Assembly (NCBI RefSeq): GCF_963422355.1
Contig: NC_085096.1
Location: 8,069,378-8,133,377, forward strand
DNA from: Corticium candelabrum
Taxonomy: Eukaryota; Porifera; Homoscleromorpha; Homosclerophorida; Plakinidae
DNA: 64,000 nt
Reading direction: 5' to 3'
In this document: one piece after another, positions 9,890-23,208 of the stretch
How the letters are laid out: the number at the start of each line of letters is the position of its first letter
Numbering within the stretch: position 1 is the stretch's first letter
Notes under the pieces: generated by a model
The model's database searches: none
What the model saw: the letters and a program-made list of their open reading frames with translations, nothing else
Told to the model about the DNA's origin: nothing
Made by a program: the position numbers and the translations under genes

Positions 9890-12800
9890 GTAGAACATCA
9901 AGATACATACTCTCGTATCTCCGCATCCATGCCGGGCCAGTATATACACTCTTTGGCTCGACTCATACAGCCGTTCATGCTTATATGAGCATAGTGAATT
10001 CTATATAACATTACTGCTCTCAAGCTATAAGGAAGAATGACTTTATCACCTTTAAAGATGATACCATTCTGATATAACAGCTCTTCTCTAATATCATAGT
10101 ACTGCCAGATTGACTGTGAAACAATGTTCTTGTGCTCTGGCCATCCATTCTGAATAATATTTTTCAACTGCATCAGTGTTTCATCTGTATGTATTCTTAC
10201 TGTAACATCTCAATACTAGTTCGGGTCATAGGTAGATACTCTGTTGCATCCTCATCATCCAGATGTAGCACTTCTCCATCAAGGCATGCATCACTGCTTT
10301 CATCAGCTACATAGGCTTTCGATAAGAAATCTGCTAAAAACATGTGCTTGCCTTTTCTGTAGACTACGGTCACATCATAACGCTGCGTGCATAGAATCAT
10401 TCGTTGCATTCTTTTGAGAAAAGAATGTAGCGGTTTCTTGTGCAAAGATTCAAGAGGTTTATAATCTGTTTGTATTCTGACTTGCCGTCCAAATGTGTAT
10501 GTGTCAAACCTCTCTAGACCAAATAATATTGATAGCAGTTTATTTTCTATTTGCACATATTGCTGCTCTGTAGAAGTTAAAGTTCGATTGGCATAAGCAA
10601 CTAGTTGTCCTCCTTGCATTAGTGTCCTCCTTGCATTAGTGCTACTCCAATTCCTAGTCCTGAGGAATCACACTGAAGAGTTTCTTTTTTCTTGTCATTA
10701 AAGTACTTGAGAACTGAAACATGTATGATTGCTTTTTTGATACTGTCCATCGCTTTGTCATGTTCATAAGTCCAAATCCAATCAAATTTGTTTGGTCAGC
10801 TGTCCAAAGGTTCTTACATAGTTGCTAGTTGTGGCAGAAATTTTGCCAAATACGTGACCATACCAAGCATCGTCTAACTCCTGCAACATCAGTTGGTTTC
10901 GGCATCTGATGTATCGCTGTTATCTTCTTATGATCTGGTTTAATTCTTTCATCAGTCAGTAGATGCCCATGTATGTTACTGATCTTACTTTTAATCGATA
11001 CTTATACTTGTTCAGACAAATCTGTTTTTTCTGACATTGTTTTGAAAAAATCTCAAGATTCCTGCTTCTGCATAGGTAATGCCACTTTCAATGGCCTCTG
11101 GTAACGGTTGTTAAAATATTTTTGGTGCAACTGAGATACCAAAGGGCAATCTTCACCAACAGTATCTCCCAAAAGGTGTACCGAATGTGGTGAGTTTCTG
11201 CGACTCTCTATCAAGAAGAACATGCCAGTACCCATTCCTGACATCTGAAACGCTGAAGACTTTTGCATTATCCAATAGTGTTAATAAATCTTAAAACATT
11301 GGGATTTTATAATGACTCCTTTTCAAAATTGCATTTAATGGCTTTGGATCCAAACATAATCGCAAACTGCCATTTGGTTTCTTGACAATTACCAAATTCG
11401 ATACTAATTTTGTAGGCTCTTCAATTTTTCTAAGTACACTAAGCTTCTCAAGACGATCGAGTTCTGCTTTCAACTTTTTTTTAATAGCAACGGGGATGCG
11501 TCTCACTGGCATCTTGTCTGGTTTCTTTGTTCGGTCAACATCTAAATGTAGATCATTTCCTAGAAGACCAACTGTCTTCACAAATACTGTATGGTACTTC
11601 TACAGAATTTAGGGGTGTGCTTAACCTCTGTCAGTGGCTATCTTCTGAATCATCTCATGGTGAACAGTTAACAAACCCATCAGTTGCACAGTAGCTTAGC
11701 CTAAAATTGAATTTTGCGCATCTTATATCACAGCAAATTCCACATCATACGTTTTCACTATTCTAGGATTTGTCACTTTCACTTTGCATTTGCCATATGG
11801 TTTAACTCTGCTTCGATCATACAAAGTTATCATCTGTGCTATGGGCATAATCTTGGTCTCTCTGGAAACCTCAATCCTTTTAAGCACGTTGCACGTGGCT
11901 CCCGTGTCAATCTGCAATTTGACACCTTTACCATTGATGTGCATGTCGTCATAGACTTGGCGCTGATAATTCCACGCATAGTGGTTTCTGCAGTGCATCA
12001 CCTGAACATCTTTTTGAAGTGGAGTCAGCGTAAGCGTCAGGCATTCATTATATTCTACACTTTCATTTCTGTTGGTAGCTACATTTTTTCGCTGTCGTGT
12101 GTTTGTCTGTCGTTTCAATCTGCACTTAGGAGCAAAATGATTCCATTTGTGGAAATTCTTTGCCATATGCAAGACACTTGCCTGCACTTCGTTCATGTGT
12201 CAAACCACAATATTGACAGTCTGCTTTGGGCGTGTTCTGACTCTGACCCGTGAGAGTCTTTTTTGTTTGTTTACGTTCCTAATCTGATGAATTCCTAGAT
12301 TTTTCGATCTTTTTTCGCCGTTTAATCACGGATTGTACAAACTCTTATTCTGTAATCACTGTCATCTGATGTGTGGTGGCCTCATAGACTATACGCATGT
12401 CTAGGCATTGAGCTAGCGTCAAACATTTCTCTTGTAATAGTTGCTTTCGTAGCACATTCTGTTTTACTCATACACAATCTGATCTCTTAAATATTCATCT
12501 GCTTTTGTTCCAAACGAGAATGTGCGAGCAAGAGTTCTCGATGCAGTAATATACTGATTAATCGCTTCGTTGTCCACTTGCTGCCTACTCTGGAAATTTT
12601 AGCGCTCGTATATCGTATTCGTTTCTTTTATAAAATGCTCTTCCATTAGACAAAGAACATTCTGAATGTCCTACGCATCAGCTGGCGTCTCAAACCGGAG
12701 CGTATTGTCTACTTTCAGAGCATCTGGTCCAATACACGTAATGAATGTGGCAACTCTGTACTCACCTGATTGGCTCTTCAGTGTTGAAACCAACTCATAT

Positions 12801-12985
12801 GAGTCCTACACTTGCTTCCACTGCCTCCACTGCAAAGACACGTTGCTTGTCACTTTGAGTCGATGCAGCAACGAAACATTGTTTAGTAGTACAGGCTTAA
12901 TGGCTGCATCTTGCGCTTCCATTTACGCAGGTGTTACCTCAATCTTGTTTATTTCATGTTCATACATGACTCACTCCTGACACCA
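9890..12985 (-). pseudogene. Dead Ty3/gypsy retrotransposon (left arm)
   Basis: Minus strand, from the tRNA primer site to integrase. The PBS-like TGGTGTCAGGAGTGAG is at 12985-12970. Then come gag remnants, a protease with intact DTGATCNVL near 11910, an RT N-terminus (KKPNGSLRLCLDPKPLNAIL) near 11360, RNase H (RIQTDYKPLESLHKKPLH) near 10460 and an integrase zinc region (ECIYWPGMDAEIREYVS) near 9920. Many stops and frameshifts occur, and the RT palm carrying the catalytic Asp pair is deleted at about 11090. The integrase core and 3' LTR are missing. It belongs to the same lineage as the intact element at 31562-36045. The right-arm copy shares the same RT deletion. Confidence 0.85.
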
Positions 12986-14189
12986 TGTATCGTATATGTT
13001 ACTTTCTTGGTAAACACTTACTCTAGTGTAAAGCATTGTCACTCACGTTGTGTTCACACACCACTCTACAATCAGTGATCAAATACTAATTATCATACAA
13101 GCAGTAGTTCGGGTTCTCGTCCAGACGAATAGAAAATCTGTTGTTGTTGTTGTGGAAAGTCCAAAAGCAACATCATAGAGACTGCTTTGTCAAAAATATA
13201 CCTATGATGTTGTTTGAAATCCAATCGAGCATCACTTGTTGGCGTATTCGCCCTCATTCTAATCCTTATGTGAGTCACGCCCTTGGCAGCCGTTTTGCCG
13301 AGGAGTCGTTATTGATGCGTTGAGAGAATACAAACAAGCAAGACAAAGTAGTTCAATGCGTCAAATTGTTGTCTAAGTGATTGCTCAATTTCTCGTTTTT
13401 CCAGTGGCGTTACCTTACACAGGATTGTAGTTGTATATTGTAAGACCAGCATTAGTGTTCAGTTTCATAATGCTTCTTTCCGATTACAGCTGTAAACATG
13501 CAACGAAAACAACTCATGCACATGTGCTGTCTACCAAAGCCTACACTGTCCACAAACGACAACTTTTAGTACGCTCTTCACGCAAAGTCGCGTTTCTACA
13601 AGTCGTGGTTTGTATTCTGCTCATGTCAAAGGCAGTATCTATGTCTGTCAACAACAGTAACCACACCTATAAAGCTTTTTGTTCGAACCGATGCTTACCA
13701 GCCAGCCAGTTGCATGCTCATCCACTTCATGATCACGTCTACTTAACGAAGTCTGGATGATCGTAATCTGGATGATCGTAACATAGCAAATGCACGCATC
13801 GCGAATTTTCATCGCCAATTAGCTGCTCCACGCGCGACTATCAACTGCAGCGGATTCAACGCAATGAGATACATATCGATCACGTCTGTGGCACCCCTAT
13901 TAAAAGAAAGTGTTTCCTAACTTCCCGTTCGCGTTCCCTACTAACAAACAAATGATAAAAGCGTAGCCACTGTAAACAAAGATACCCGTGCAGCAGGATT
14001 CAAACACACTGTTCTAGCGAGACATGTCTTCATCGTTCTTGTATTACGGCCGCAATTGGAAATGTATGCATTTATGAAACTGCACACAATGCTGGTCCTA
14101 GGACCAAGCGCAATATATTGAAAAGAGGCGGTACCATCGTAGACCCGTGGAAGACGGTTTTGAATCATCATTACACGGGTCTGGGAGGC
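12986..14189. other. Non-coding DNA, possible LTR remnant at start
   Basis: The stretch just beyond the PBS (12986 onward, CATGTATCGTATATG) should be the relic's 5' LTR, read on the minus strand. Its outer boundary is not clear, and no 3' LTR partner survives. The rest has no supportable gene. A short (TTG)n run lies at about 13140. Confidence 0.35.
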
Positions 14190-14340
14190 CGAGGCTACTC
14201 CGCTATAGCGTGGACTATTCTGTTCACGGCAAACATATTATTCACAGGCGACCATCTTGTTCACAACGACTGTAATTCTGCATGTTCACATTAGCCATAC
14301 AGTGTTCATGGCGACTATCCTGTTCACATGAACAAAGTAG
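14190..14340. repeat. Degenerate TGTTCAC/GGCGAC repeats
   Basis: Variants of CTATTCTGTTCACGGC and GGCGACCATCTTGTTCAC recur every 25-35 bp, about five times. The sequence is degenerate and non-coding; origin unknown. Confidence 0.4.
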
Positions 14341-16056
14341 TCCCATGTAAACAAGCTACTCTAAGCTATACACAGGAAATGTGACACAAAAGCCACTTGT
14401 GTTTTTGTGTGTGTTCTTATGAAGATTTGCGTGGGAAACGAGGCAAACACATGTTTGTATATGAAACAAATACCCACAAGTGGTTTTCTAATCTACAGAA
14501 ACTTGTCAAAAACCTACAAAAATCAACAAAAAACCGACGTAAAAACATCAGCAACCTACCTTAATCTACCATAACCCACCTTGAAGGTTTTGTAAAGTTA
14601 TGAAAACCCATACATATACCTGCGAAATCAACTATAGAAAACGCTTTTAATTGAGGCCCCGACATTTAGATTTCTAATTTAGTGTTGAGTTTGCTACATA
14701 TAGAATTTTCTTATTACATTCAATTGTTTATAATTATTAGTTTATTTAGTCTATAATTTCCAGTTACCTCATCTAATCGCCACTTCTAGCAATTACTTGA
14801 AATTAATTATTGACTCTAGATCAGACAAAATGTACTCTAGAATTGTAGTGTCTTTGATTCCTTTTTACGTTCAGTAGCAGTACTTGTCAGATATCTTTTT
14901 TTCACTGATGATTCTTTTACACAGATGATTAATCGCTAACATAGTTTCTTTCTTTTGAACCGTCGTAAAACGGGCGACCTCTGCATGGTCGAGCATTTAT
15001 CTGTAGTTGAGTATTTTATCGTTTTCTAGTAGAAAGAAGTCGTTCCAAATGTAGTAAAACAGACAAGAAGAGACAAAAGGTTCTTATTAGTTTGTTTTTT
15101 TTGAATGTGGGTCAAAGGCCTCAATCCTTGGCAAGCTCCATCCATGTCCGTATCTTGAAGAACCTAGCGACATTTCTGTTTTCAACTGGCTTATCTTGGT
15201 ACAATATCAAAAAGAAAATGTGGAACAGCCTAACTCATTCTAAATCCTAACCGCAACATTCACGTCACGTAGACATCTCTACAAAACACGTTTAATCTTC
15301 TTGCAAACTCCGCGACAGCGAACTGCTAATACAGACTGTCGGTTAAGTCCAAGTGCCCGCCCGCGTATTTGTAATTTGAACAAGGCGTTATGGTGATTGG
15401 CTACAGAAGGCTCCCGTTCAAGTACTCATTTTTCAAGAGTACGGCCGATTAGTATATTTTGATTTACCTTGATCTTGCTGCAAACGGTCACATCTTGGGA
15501 GGCCCAAGCCGATAGCTGTTTAGCCTCTCTAGACATGCTAATTGCCACTATACGATTTACTAAGTATGAAAGTAAACACTATCAGTCTGGTTGTTAGAAG
15601 TGACCTTGTATCACGAATGTGCCAAGTGTGATAGATGACATGACAACAAAACATTGCAACATTTCTGTCTTTCTCTAACAACTGCATGGGGTTTTGCGTG
15701 TGTTACGATGGTTCCAGTTTGTTTTCGTAATCTGTGGTCGTGGTCTGCTGTCAAGTTGATTTTGTAACAAAACGCTAGCGAAGTTCATTTACTACTTCAT
15801 CACTTGATTAGCAGGTTTATTGACGTTTAGCTACTGTTCAGGCTGGGTTTCTGATTTCTCAATAATAGTTATGTGAGTTATTTCATTAGAATCATAGAAC
15901 CTAGCCAGTAGCCAGGATGAAAAGCGGGGCGCTTGAGTGTTAGACATAGCTTGCTTCTGGTCCACTCTTTCCAAGCATATAATTGTTGTACAGTTAACAT
16001 TTTAGACCCCACACAAGCCCATTTTGTTGCTCACCGCAAAGCCAGAAAACCCCCAC
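14341..16056. other. Non-coding stretch
   Basis: No gene recognised. Noted: an imperfect 12-bp inverted pair AAGCCACTTGTG (about 14391) and CACAAGTGGTTT (about 14476), then a run of AACCTAC-like words (14490-14590). The remainder is AT-rich unique DNA. Confidence 0.4.
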
Positions 16057-16330
16057 TCAGATGACCAAGCCCACGTTTTTTAGATATTCTGAGAAGAACA
16101 ATGCTAACTCTTTCACATTTTCCTGGTTTACGTTAGACTTGACTGCAGCTGCTGCTAATGGCGCTTCTTGTTTTTTCTGTATGTCACCATCATCTACTGG
16201 CTTTGATGACGACATGCTGCTTGTGCTGTTTGTCACTATTGCCACCGTTTTAGCTGCAGTAAGATCTCTTGCTGATGGAGAGAAATGACTCACATGAATA
16301 TCACCTATTGCTACATTACCCGTCTCCAAT
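16057..16330 (-). other. Possible last exon of an unrecognised gene
   Basis: Minus-strand open frame of about 90 codons ending NVKELALFFSEYLKNVGLVI and stop. A ctccatcag acceptor-like site near 16278 and a GTGAGT donor-like site near 16298 suggest it could hold parts of two exons. The Ser/Thr- and Ala-rich middle has no family signature. Coding status is uncertain. Confidence 0.25.
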
Positions 16331-16363
16331 AATATTACAATTTTATCATCTAGTTAAAAAACA

Positions 16364-16399
16364 CAACAGACACACACACACACGTGCGCGCGCGCGCGC
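16364..16399. repeat. (CA)n(CG)n alternating purine-pyrimidine tract
   Basis: CACACACACACACGTG followed by about 16 bp of GCGCGC. Strictly alternating purine and pyrimidine with a CG core, the sequence type most prone to Z-DNA. Confidence 0.7.
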
Positions 16400-17317
16400 T
16401 TTAGCTGGTCAATCATTCACAAAGTAAAAATACAAACAGATGGCCAAATACACAGACAGACAAACTAACGAACTCACATACATATGGAATTTGAGTGAGC
16501 CATTAATCAAGTACAATCATTCACAGAGAGTCGACTGCAGGCCCAAACTAAGAATAAACAAACAAAAGCTGTTAATTCATCTTTCTAACTTTTTTCAACT
16601 GTTGACTTGCTACTGCTTTCAGCAATCGATGTCTGCTATTTGATATGCAAAAACTCCTATTAAAGGCATCATGTTAGGCATCATGTTGTGCAGTTGGAAA
16701 CAATGGCTGCATTGATTGAGGCATTGCTGTCTTAGCTGTTGCAGATGATTCTCGAGGGTCGACAATAGCGGCAAGAAATGATTACTAGGTTTAACGTATG
16801 GAAACGATTGATATGCTAAAGGTGCTAAAACTGATATATAACTCGTAATCTATTGTAGAGATGAATTTCACAATACACTAGACTTTATTTATATATCTAC
16901 ATATTTACATGCGTACGGCAGCACTTGTCATATTGATTAACCGCAAAACAAAAAGATGGATCGACAAAACGCCTATTACAGATGAATGCAATTTTGTCTC
17001 AATAACATATTAACTAAAAATTGAAGAGATGGACCTTTTTCGATAAAACCAACTCAATTGAAATTTCTTTGTGAGAAGAGTAAAACGATTCGATTTTGTC
17101 CCTATATGTGACTTAACATCAAAGGAGACTGATAAGTGACAAATAGAATAAAAAGAAAATGGCTAAAAAAAGAGAAGTGTTTTTTTTTATATTTCCCTAT
17201 TTAATTCGACAGTCAATTATTGCTACCTAATCATTATCACGTTACTATACAGCGATCGTTCCGTGATTATCATAGTCAACGAGTGAGCGAAGAATTTAAG
17301 ACAACTATAGTATTTTG
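16400..17317. other. Non-coding AT-rich stretch
   Basis: No gene, RNA or clear repeat seen; the short frame at 16440-16643 has no homology cue. Confidence 0.4.
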
Positions 17318-18010
17318 CGTTTAATTATTCGAACTAGTCATCTAATTATCCTATTTAGGCAACCAATTATCCGAATAAGGCGTTCAGTTATCCGAATCGG
17401 GCGTTCAATTATCCGACTCATGCATTAAATTGTCCGATGTTCTGTCCTAGTTAGAAGTACCAAATACAGAAATAACTATTTTATTCGTTCATTTGTTTTA
17501 TGACGTTTTTCACTCACGCTTAAGCTGAAGAATAATGATTGATTAAAGGAATATGGCAAGGTGTAGTAGTTCGAATTACACCGCGATTGACGGAGCAAAG
17601 CGTTGTTGTAGGCTTTCTAGATATGTAGATTTAGTTCGTTCAAAACAGCTTAGTTAGACTTCCGCGGAAAAGTGGGACACCAAGATTAGTGCAAAGGAAA
17701 TTATTGTTACAACACAAAATGGAAATTCATGTTAATGTTAAGATTAATAACAAATTATTGCTTCTAGACAGCTGATGAGTGATAATATTTTATCAGCTGC
17801 CCAAACACAGACTATGTAAGTCATTCATGTTTCCTTGATATTACACAATAGCTGTAAGCAACAGATAATTGAACGTGTGAATGGGATAATTGTACTGTAA
17901 GCCCAATTAAAATAATGATTGCCTGAATTGAATAATTTAACGCTGAGTTCAAATTATTAATCAATGCAAATTCAAATAATTGAACACCGTGTATTCGGAT
18001 AATTGAAAGT
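17318..18010. mobile_element. Putative non-autonomous DNA element with inverted subterminal repeats
   Basis: The left side (17318-17440) has about six 20-23-bp units of TTCAATTATCCGAATCGGGCG type. The right side (17860-18010) carries the same word inverted (ATTCGGATAATTGAA, ATAATTGAACG). The 400-bp centre has no ORF. Arrays of short subterminal repeats in opposite orientation are typical of cut-and-paste transposons. Exact termini and target duplication were not found. Confidence 0.45.
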
Positions 18011-18165
18011 AAAATACTTAAAAAGTACGCCAATAAACCATATTTGGTGGGGGTGGGCCCCGGGGTACCTTCTAGACCATGCGGAACCTCGATTGTAACA
18101 CTCACTTTTTGACGATCTCGTTGTACACAGAGTCTACTATTCCTGGTCTGCTTCTGGGCCGTGAA

Positions 18166-21100
18166 CAGTGGCGTAGCCATGCCCTTAGGGACTGACCGGG
18201 CATTGCCCATATCCATCAATTTCACAAACCAATCGAACAAAACCTAATCATGTACTCATAATTAGCTCAGTTAGAATACAAGCTGTTCTATAGAGCACTA
18301 AAATTTTGTGCTTTTGCTAACTAGACTTAATCTTCGGCATCTTCCAAATTCTAAACTTGCAAATTTCGTAACTACCCTCTCTAAATCTAACGTTTCAACT
18401 ACATCTTTCTCTATGGTCAAAATCGCTAGACTGTTCATTCGGCTTTGCAGCATCGATTGTCTCGTGTAAGTCTTCAGCCTCTTCAAACTTGAGAAAGTTC
18501 TCTCACATGAGGCAGATGTCACCCCAACAGTCAACGCTATCTGCAAAGCAGATATAAGATGCGGAAAAGCTGCTTTGACCGGCGTAAGAACTCTAATGAC
18601 GTCGGCGATAGACTTCATTTCACACATAGATGCATTAAGAAATTTTCTTGCCTGATGAGTTTCATAACCAATTTCCTCACGGTTTATGTCGTAATGTACC
18701 ACTAAGGCATTAATGGCGTCTGCTTGAAGGAAGTTTCGGGACTGTGGACTACAAGCCTGAATTGACTTCATAAGGGATCGTCCATCGTTGCTGAATCTTG
18801 ATTCCAGTTCCTGCAGCATTTGGTCTATCACCGGTAAGAAAAGCTTTCGTCGTAAATGAATTTTCGTTCTTGCCACGTCATCCAGGGGATCTTGATCGTT
18901 GGTGAAATAATCAGTTAATCGCTGCCCAGTAGTCTCTGTTAAAATGCAATCAGTAATTTCCTTTTGTTTCCGAGTGCGACGACCGGTAACAAGTCCAGGA
19001 TCACCACGACTGCGTGATCCATCAGAAACATCCATATTAACGCTGCAGGTTTGTGCCAAGTGAAGAATTTGCTGCCATGTATCGTCCCACCCGGATTCCC
19101 TGGTCTCCACCAATTGCTCTATCACAGTCTCTAACAAATCAACGGCTCCAGACAGATCTAAATCTTCAGCTTGCAACTAATCGGACAGATTTTTTGTAAT
19201 AGTCAGCAGCTTTTCGAAAATAACCAAGTTTGAAGTAAACTCTAACGATTTCACTCGTGACAATAGACCTGCAGCTAAAATGGCTCTTTCGCTGTTGCTA
19301 GCATTTGTCAAAGAGGATAAGGCATCGACTACTGCTGTAAAGGATTTAAGCATTGCTCGTATAGAGTCTATTCGACAGGTCCATCGTGTGTCTGAAAGTC
19401 TCTTCAGCGTGACGCTCTCACAACGTTGCGGATAGTGACGTTTTTGAGCTTCTAAGAAAATTGGGTGAACAGCAGAAGATGAAACAAAGACGTACAGCCT
19501 CTGAAGGACGTCAAAGAACACACTCGCCGAGGAAACGGACTTTACAGAATCAACGACATCAAGGTTCAGCCTATGTGCGTAGCAATGCGTGTAGACGGCT
19601 TTCGGAGCAATGTCTCTGATTCTCTTCTGAACGCCGGTGTGCTTTCCGCTCATGACACTAGCACCATCGTAGGTTTGAGCAATGCAGTTCTGCAATTTAA
19701 GTTTGTTCCTTGTCAACACTTGACAGATCTCCTCTGCTATCCCGTCTGCTGCAAGGTTGCCAAGAGGTGTGAAAGATATAAACCGCTCATGAACAGTCCC
19801 GTCTAGAACATAGCGCAGAACAACTGCAAGCTGTTCATTCTTTGCTACATCTTTACTTTCGTCGCAAATAAGACAAAAATAGCCACTCCTTTGTACTTCA
19901 CTGCATATTTTCTCTCGTACCATATCAGCCATCAACTGGATCAAAGCGTTTTGAATCTCTGGAGACTTATAACTTACGTTACCGGGGAGCGTTTCAATTC
20001 GTTTGAACAATTCGTGATCATGCCTTGCAAGAAGCTCAAATACAGCCAAAAAATTGCCTGGATTCGATGACTCCTCCGATTCATCGTGCCCACGAAGTGC
20101 AAGATTCTGTTTAGCACACAAGAGGATAACCTCCGCCAGACATTTTAAATAGTGTCTGTTAGAAAGAACAACGCGTTCATCTTCTTCTGCAAAGAAGTCT
20201 TCAACTCGTCGACGCTTTCTGTTACAGTCATCCAGTCGCCGCTCATGCCATTCTGCCATAGCATTCCTGTGATGTGCCGAACTGGCATGGATCAGAAATG
20301 CTCTTTTATTACCAGTACCATGCTTCCAGTCGCCGAAACCTATACTGGTAAACGCTGTGTCGGCACGGCCGCTTGCACTGCCAAGGCAGTAATGACGACA
20401 GGCAAAGCAGTAGGCTCGGTCAAATTTTATCGAGTATTCCAACCATGGATATGTTGTGTACCAGGTGGCAACAAACGATCTTCTACATGAGTGTTTTCCC
20501 TTTCCAAAATTTTTAGAAGGAAACTGACAGACCGGTTGGGAAGGGCCGCTCTGAAACCTCGTGGAAATGTCCAACTCTGTAGAGAACACAACATAAATCA
20601 ATCATGAATGCCTGGAAAGAATATGTACATATGTACTTGATATGATCTCCAAAGATGTTGAACACACAGTACTCCTAGCATTACCAGGCTCGGTATTTGC
20701 CATGTCTTCTCCAGAACCAAAATCATCCGGGGCTTCGTAGGCAGACTCAGCGCTTTCAGGTATGGCTTGCTGAATTTTGTTAGGCATATCGTCTGAATCG
20801 CCCGTTTTGTCACCGTTTTCAATTCTAATTAACCACAAACATTTTCTACAAGTACACCAAATCATTACACTGGTATCTACGAGAAATGATACCTTTTGGG
20901 TCCCAAAAGTCATTCAGAGTCACAGTATGTCGCTTTCGCCTTCTACGCTTAGCGTTAGACTCTGACGCATCCATCTTCTCCTGCATTGAGCGAATTCAAC
21001 GAATCAGACGCTGAGAATTGATATTAGTCGGCATCCGGGACAGTTCCGTGAACGGGACTCCTCTATCACGGTGTTCCCGACTGTTTATAGAAATGCGTTG

Positions 21101-21191
21101 AACTTGAATTTATGTCACCTAAAATACGCGGGCAAAGCAAAAAGTTGCCCGGGCATATGCCCGGTAAAATAGATGCCTGGCTACGCCACTG
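18166..21191 (-). mobile_element. Complete hAT transposon with TIRs
   Basis: The 14-bp terminal inverted repeats CAGTGGCGTAGCCA (18166-18179) and TGGCTACGCCACTG (21178-21191) bound a 3,026-bp element. Both sides are flanked by CCGTGAA (18159-18165 and 21192-21198). At least 7 bp of the expected 8-bp hAT target duplication is therefore intact. CAGTGGCGTAGCC is a widespread animal hAT terminus. The element encodes one transposase gene on the minus strand. Confidence 0.92.
18298..20970 (-). pseudogene. hAT transposase (ZMYM1/DUF4371-like) with one in-frame stop
   Basis: Minus-strand gene. A first exon from ATG at 20970 to about 20889 (MDASESNAKRRRRKRHTVTL...) ends at GGTATC. A second acidic exon lies at about 20830-20640. 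A long third exon starts near 20575 after an acceptor. The third exon has a TTF-type zinc-binding region (YCFACRHYCLG), the RNase H-like DDE core with CDESKDV and TYDGASVMSG, then HCYAHRLNL and the hAT dimerisation region (SASCERTFSSLKRLKTY) near 18500. A single TAG at 19177-19179 splits the frame; both sides otherwise remain open for 474 and 292 codons. The phase between exons 1 and 2 does not fit simply. It is either a very recently inactivated copy or a polymorphic or sequencing-level stop. Confidence 0.85.
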
Positions 21192-21889
21192 CCGTGAATC
21201 ATCTTGCCGTTGACTAGGTTTTGTAAGTAATTTCACTACTTACCATTCGTTCTTCTTGTGAGATACTCTGCCTGCGTAGAGACAAAAGTACGCCTTTTCA
21301 AGTTTATAGTGGTTTGTGTACTAAACAACTGCCTACTGCCGATTAACAGAATGCTCTTATCTACACACTTCGGACGACACCTGGTTCCTGTCACTCGTTT
21401 ACGGTACTTATGTGTAAGCTTAATATTGAAATTGCAGAGCTATTCACTTGCTTATTTGACTCTGGACCCGTCGAGTCAATTGTTTTCAGTAATTTTGTCG
21501 ATACTCTCGGTCATATTTTCGACCAAACTTTAGCATCTGATACTTATTTCCACTGGTAATAATCTTCTCGATCTTGCGGGCAAGATTTATCTAGATTTGT
21601 CTTTGGTGATGCTATCATTATTACTTTCAAATTTCAAATGACTTTCCATTTCCGGTTCTTCTTGTTTACTGCCCTTAAACAACAACATCCTCAAGATTCA
21701 CTTCTCAAGAGCAAAAGGGCTTTATACGCAGAAAGTCTTCAGGTGTGAGCTTATGCTAGGGTTGACTGGAATCGATGTCGACGAACCTGTACAACAGTTT
21801 TGTGCATCAACCCAAAAAGTGGTACAGGTTGGCCACATCTCGATTACCAACATCAAAAAGACATACAAAAAAAACTAGTGCATCAACAA
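21192..21889. other. Non-coding stretch
   Basis: No supportable gene. Short frames here lack family features. Confidence 0.4.
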
Positions 21890-21990
21890 CAAATGCAACA
21901 ACAACAACTCTTGTAAACAACTACACCAACAACAACAAATACAATGCTTACAATAACAAAAACAACAACAACAACAACAACAACAACCAA
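21890..21990. repeat. (CAA)n/(ACAACA)n microsatellite
   Basis: Degenerate CAA and ACA triplets, purest at about 21957-21986. The open frame across it reads as poly-Asn/Thr or poly-Gln depending on frame and is probably a repeat artefact. Confidence 0.75.
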
Positions 21991-22154
21991 ATTTCCGGGA
22001 TAACTCACACATCCCGATTTTAGCAGAGCGGTTAGAACGTTGCATTGTCTTATCCGGCTTAGATAGAAAAAACACCAAAACCCGATATCGGTGTCAAAGT
22101 ACCACCTTTCTGCGTGTCATCCGCTGACAGACATTGCTTTTTGACCTATCACTA

Positions 22155-22265
22155 ATGACTGTATATTATATATATTTGTATACATATTTGAATGCATATT
22201 TGTGTACATATTTGTATAAATATTTGTATATATATTTGTATATATATTTGTATATGTGTATTGTA
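22155..22265. repeat. 12-bp ATATTTGTATAT minisatellite
   Basis: Eight to nine tandem copies of an ATATTTGTATA(T/C) unit, AT-rich, directly before the AC-rich block. Confidence 0.75.
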
Positions 22266-22280
22266 TTTATTGTATATATT

Positions 22281-23208
22281 TCACACAACTCACGCACACA
22301 ACACACACATAAGACACACCCACAACACACGACACAAAATACACACTTACCACAAACACATTACGCACATTACACACAAACCATACAAATACACAAATCA
22401 CACATACTCACAAATGCACAAATATACACACCACGCAACAACACAAACAACACACACAACAAACACAACACACACAACACACACAACGCACACAACACAT
22501 AACACACACAGCACACACGACACTCATAACACACACAACACCTAACATATAAAACAACAAAACACAGACAAAACACAATAAGCACTCAAACAACAACACT
22601 CAAAACGAAATAAAACACACACGACAGCCACAACACACACAATACACACCACAATCAAATCGCACAGCACACAAAACACACACACGCCTCACACATCACA
22701 CTTCATAAACACACAAACCACACACATTCACATATGCAGACACACAAACAACACACACACAACACATGCTACCTACCCAATCCACACAACTAACACAAGA
22801 CATACAACACACAATATACACAATTAACACAACACACACAACTTAAACAACACACAACACACAAAACAGCAGACAACACATACAACACACACAACACACA
22901 AGACTCACAAAAAACACACACAAAAGCAGACAACACTGACAAGAGAACACTCACACTCACACTCAACTCAGCACACACAAATATACACAAGTTTCACAAC
23001 ACGCACTTCAGACATACAATACACAAACAACACACACAACACACAACAATCACAATAACACACATACACATATACAAAACCACATTAACTTACGCCACAA
23101 ACACACCATAACACCAGACATACTCATAAACGACACACACACACTACATACACACCACAAACATACACACGCCAAACACACTACCACACATACAAACACA
23201 CATACAAA

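Larger units (their letters stand above)
5325..12985 (+). repeat. Left arm of about 7.5-kb inverted repeat
   Basis: Features in this arm recur in reverse order and opposite strand at 38812-45950: 34-bp minisatellite, Harbinger transposase, Myb-like partner, palindromic element, small exon-like segment, helicase scrap and dead gypsy element. The sum of paired coordinates stays near 51,190 in the outer part and shifts to about 51,760 inside because of arm-specific insertions (8375-9325 here, 42441-42890 there). Many substitutions separate the arms, so they are much older than the near-identical units A and B. Confidence 0.85.

Noticed and set aside
13431-13760. 109-codon plus-strand frame
   Set aside because: Irregular composition, no splice or domain evidence; likely chance.
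14391-14487. Inverted 12-bp pair as a transposon
   Set aside because: One mismatch, no target duplication and no second copy seen; could be chance.
17821-18240. 139-codon minus-strand frame
   Set aside because: It runs across the hAT terminal repeat and target duplication, so it cannot be an original gene.
21775-22023. Asn/Thr-rich 82-codon frame
   Set aside because: Mostly produced by the CAA microsatellite; no domain on either side.
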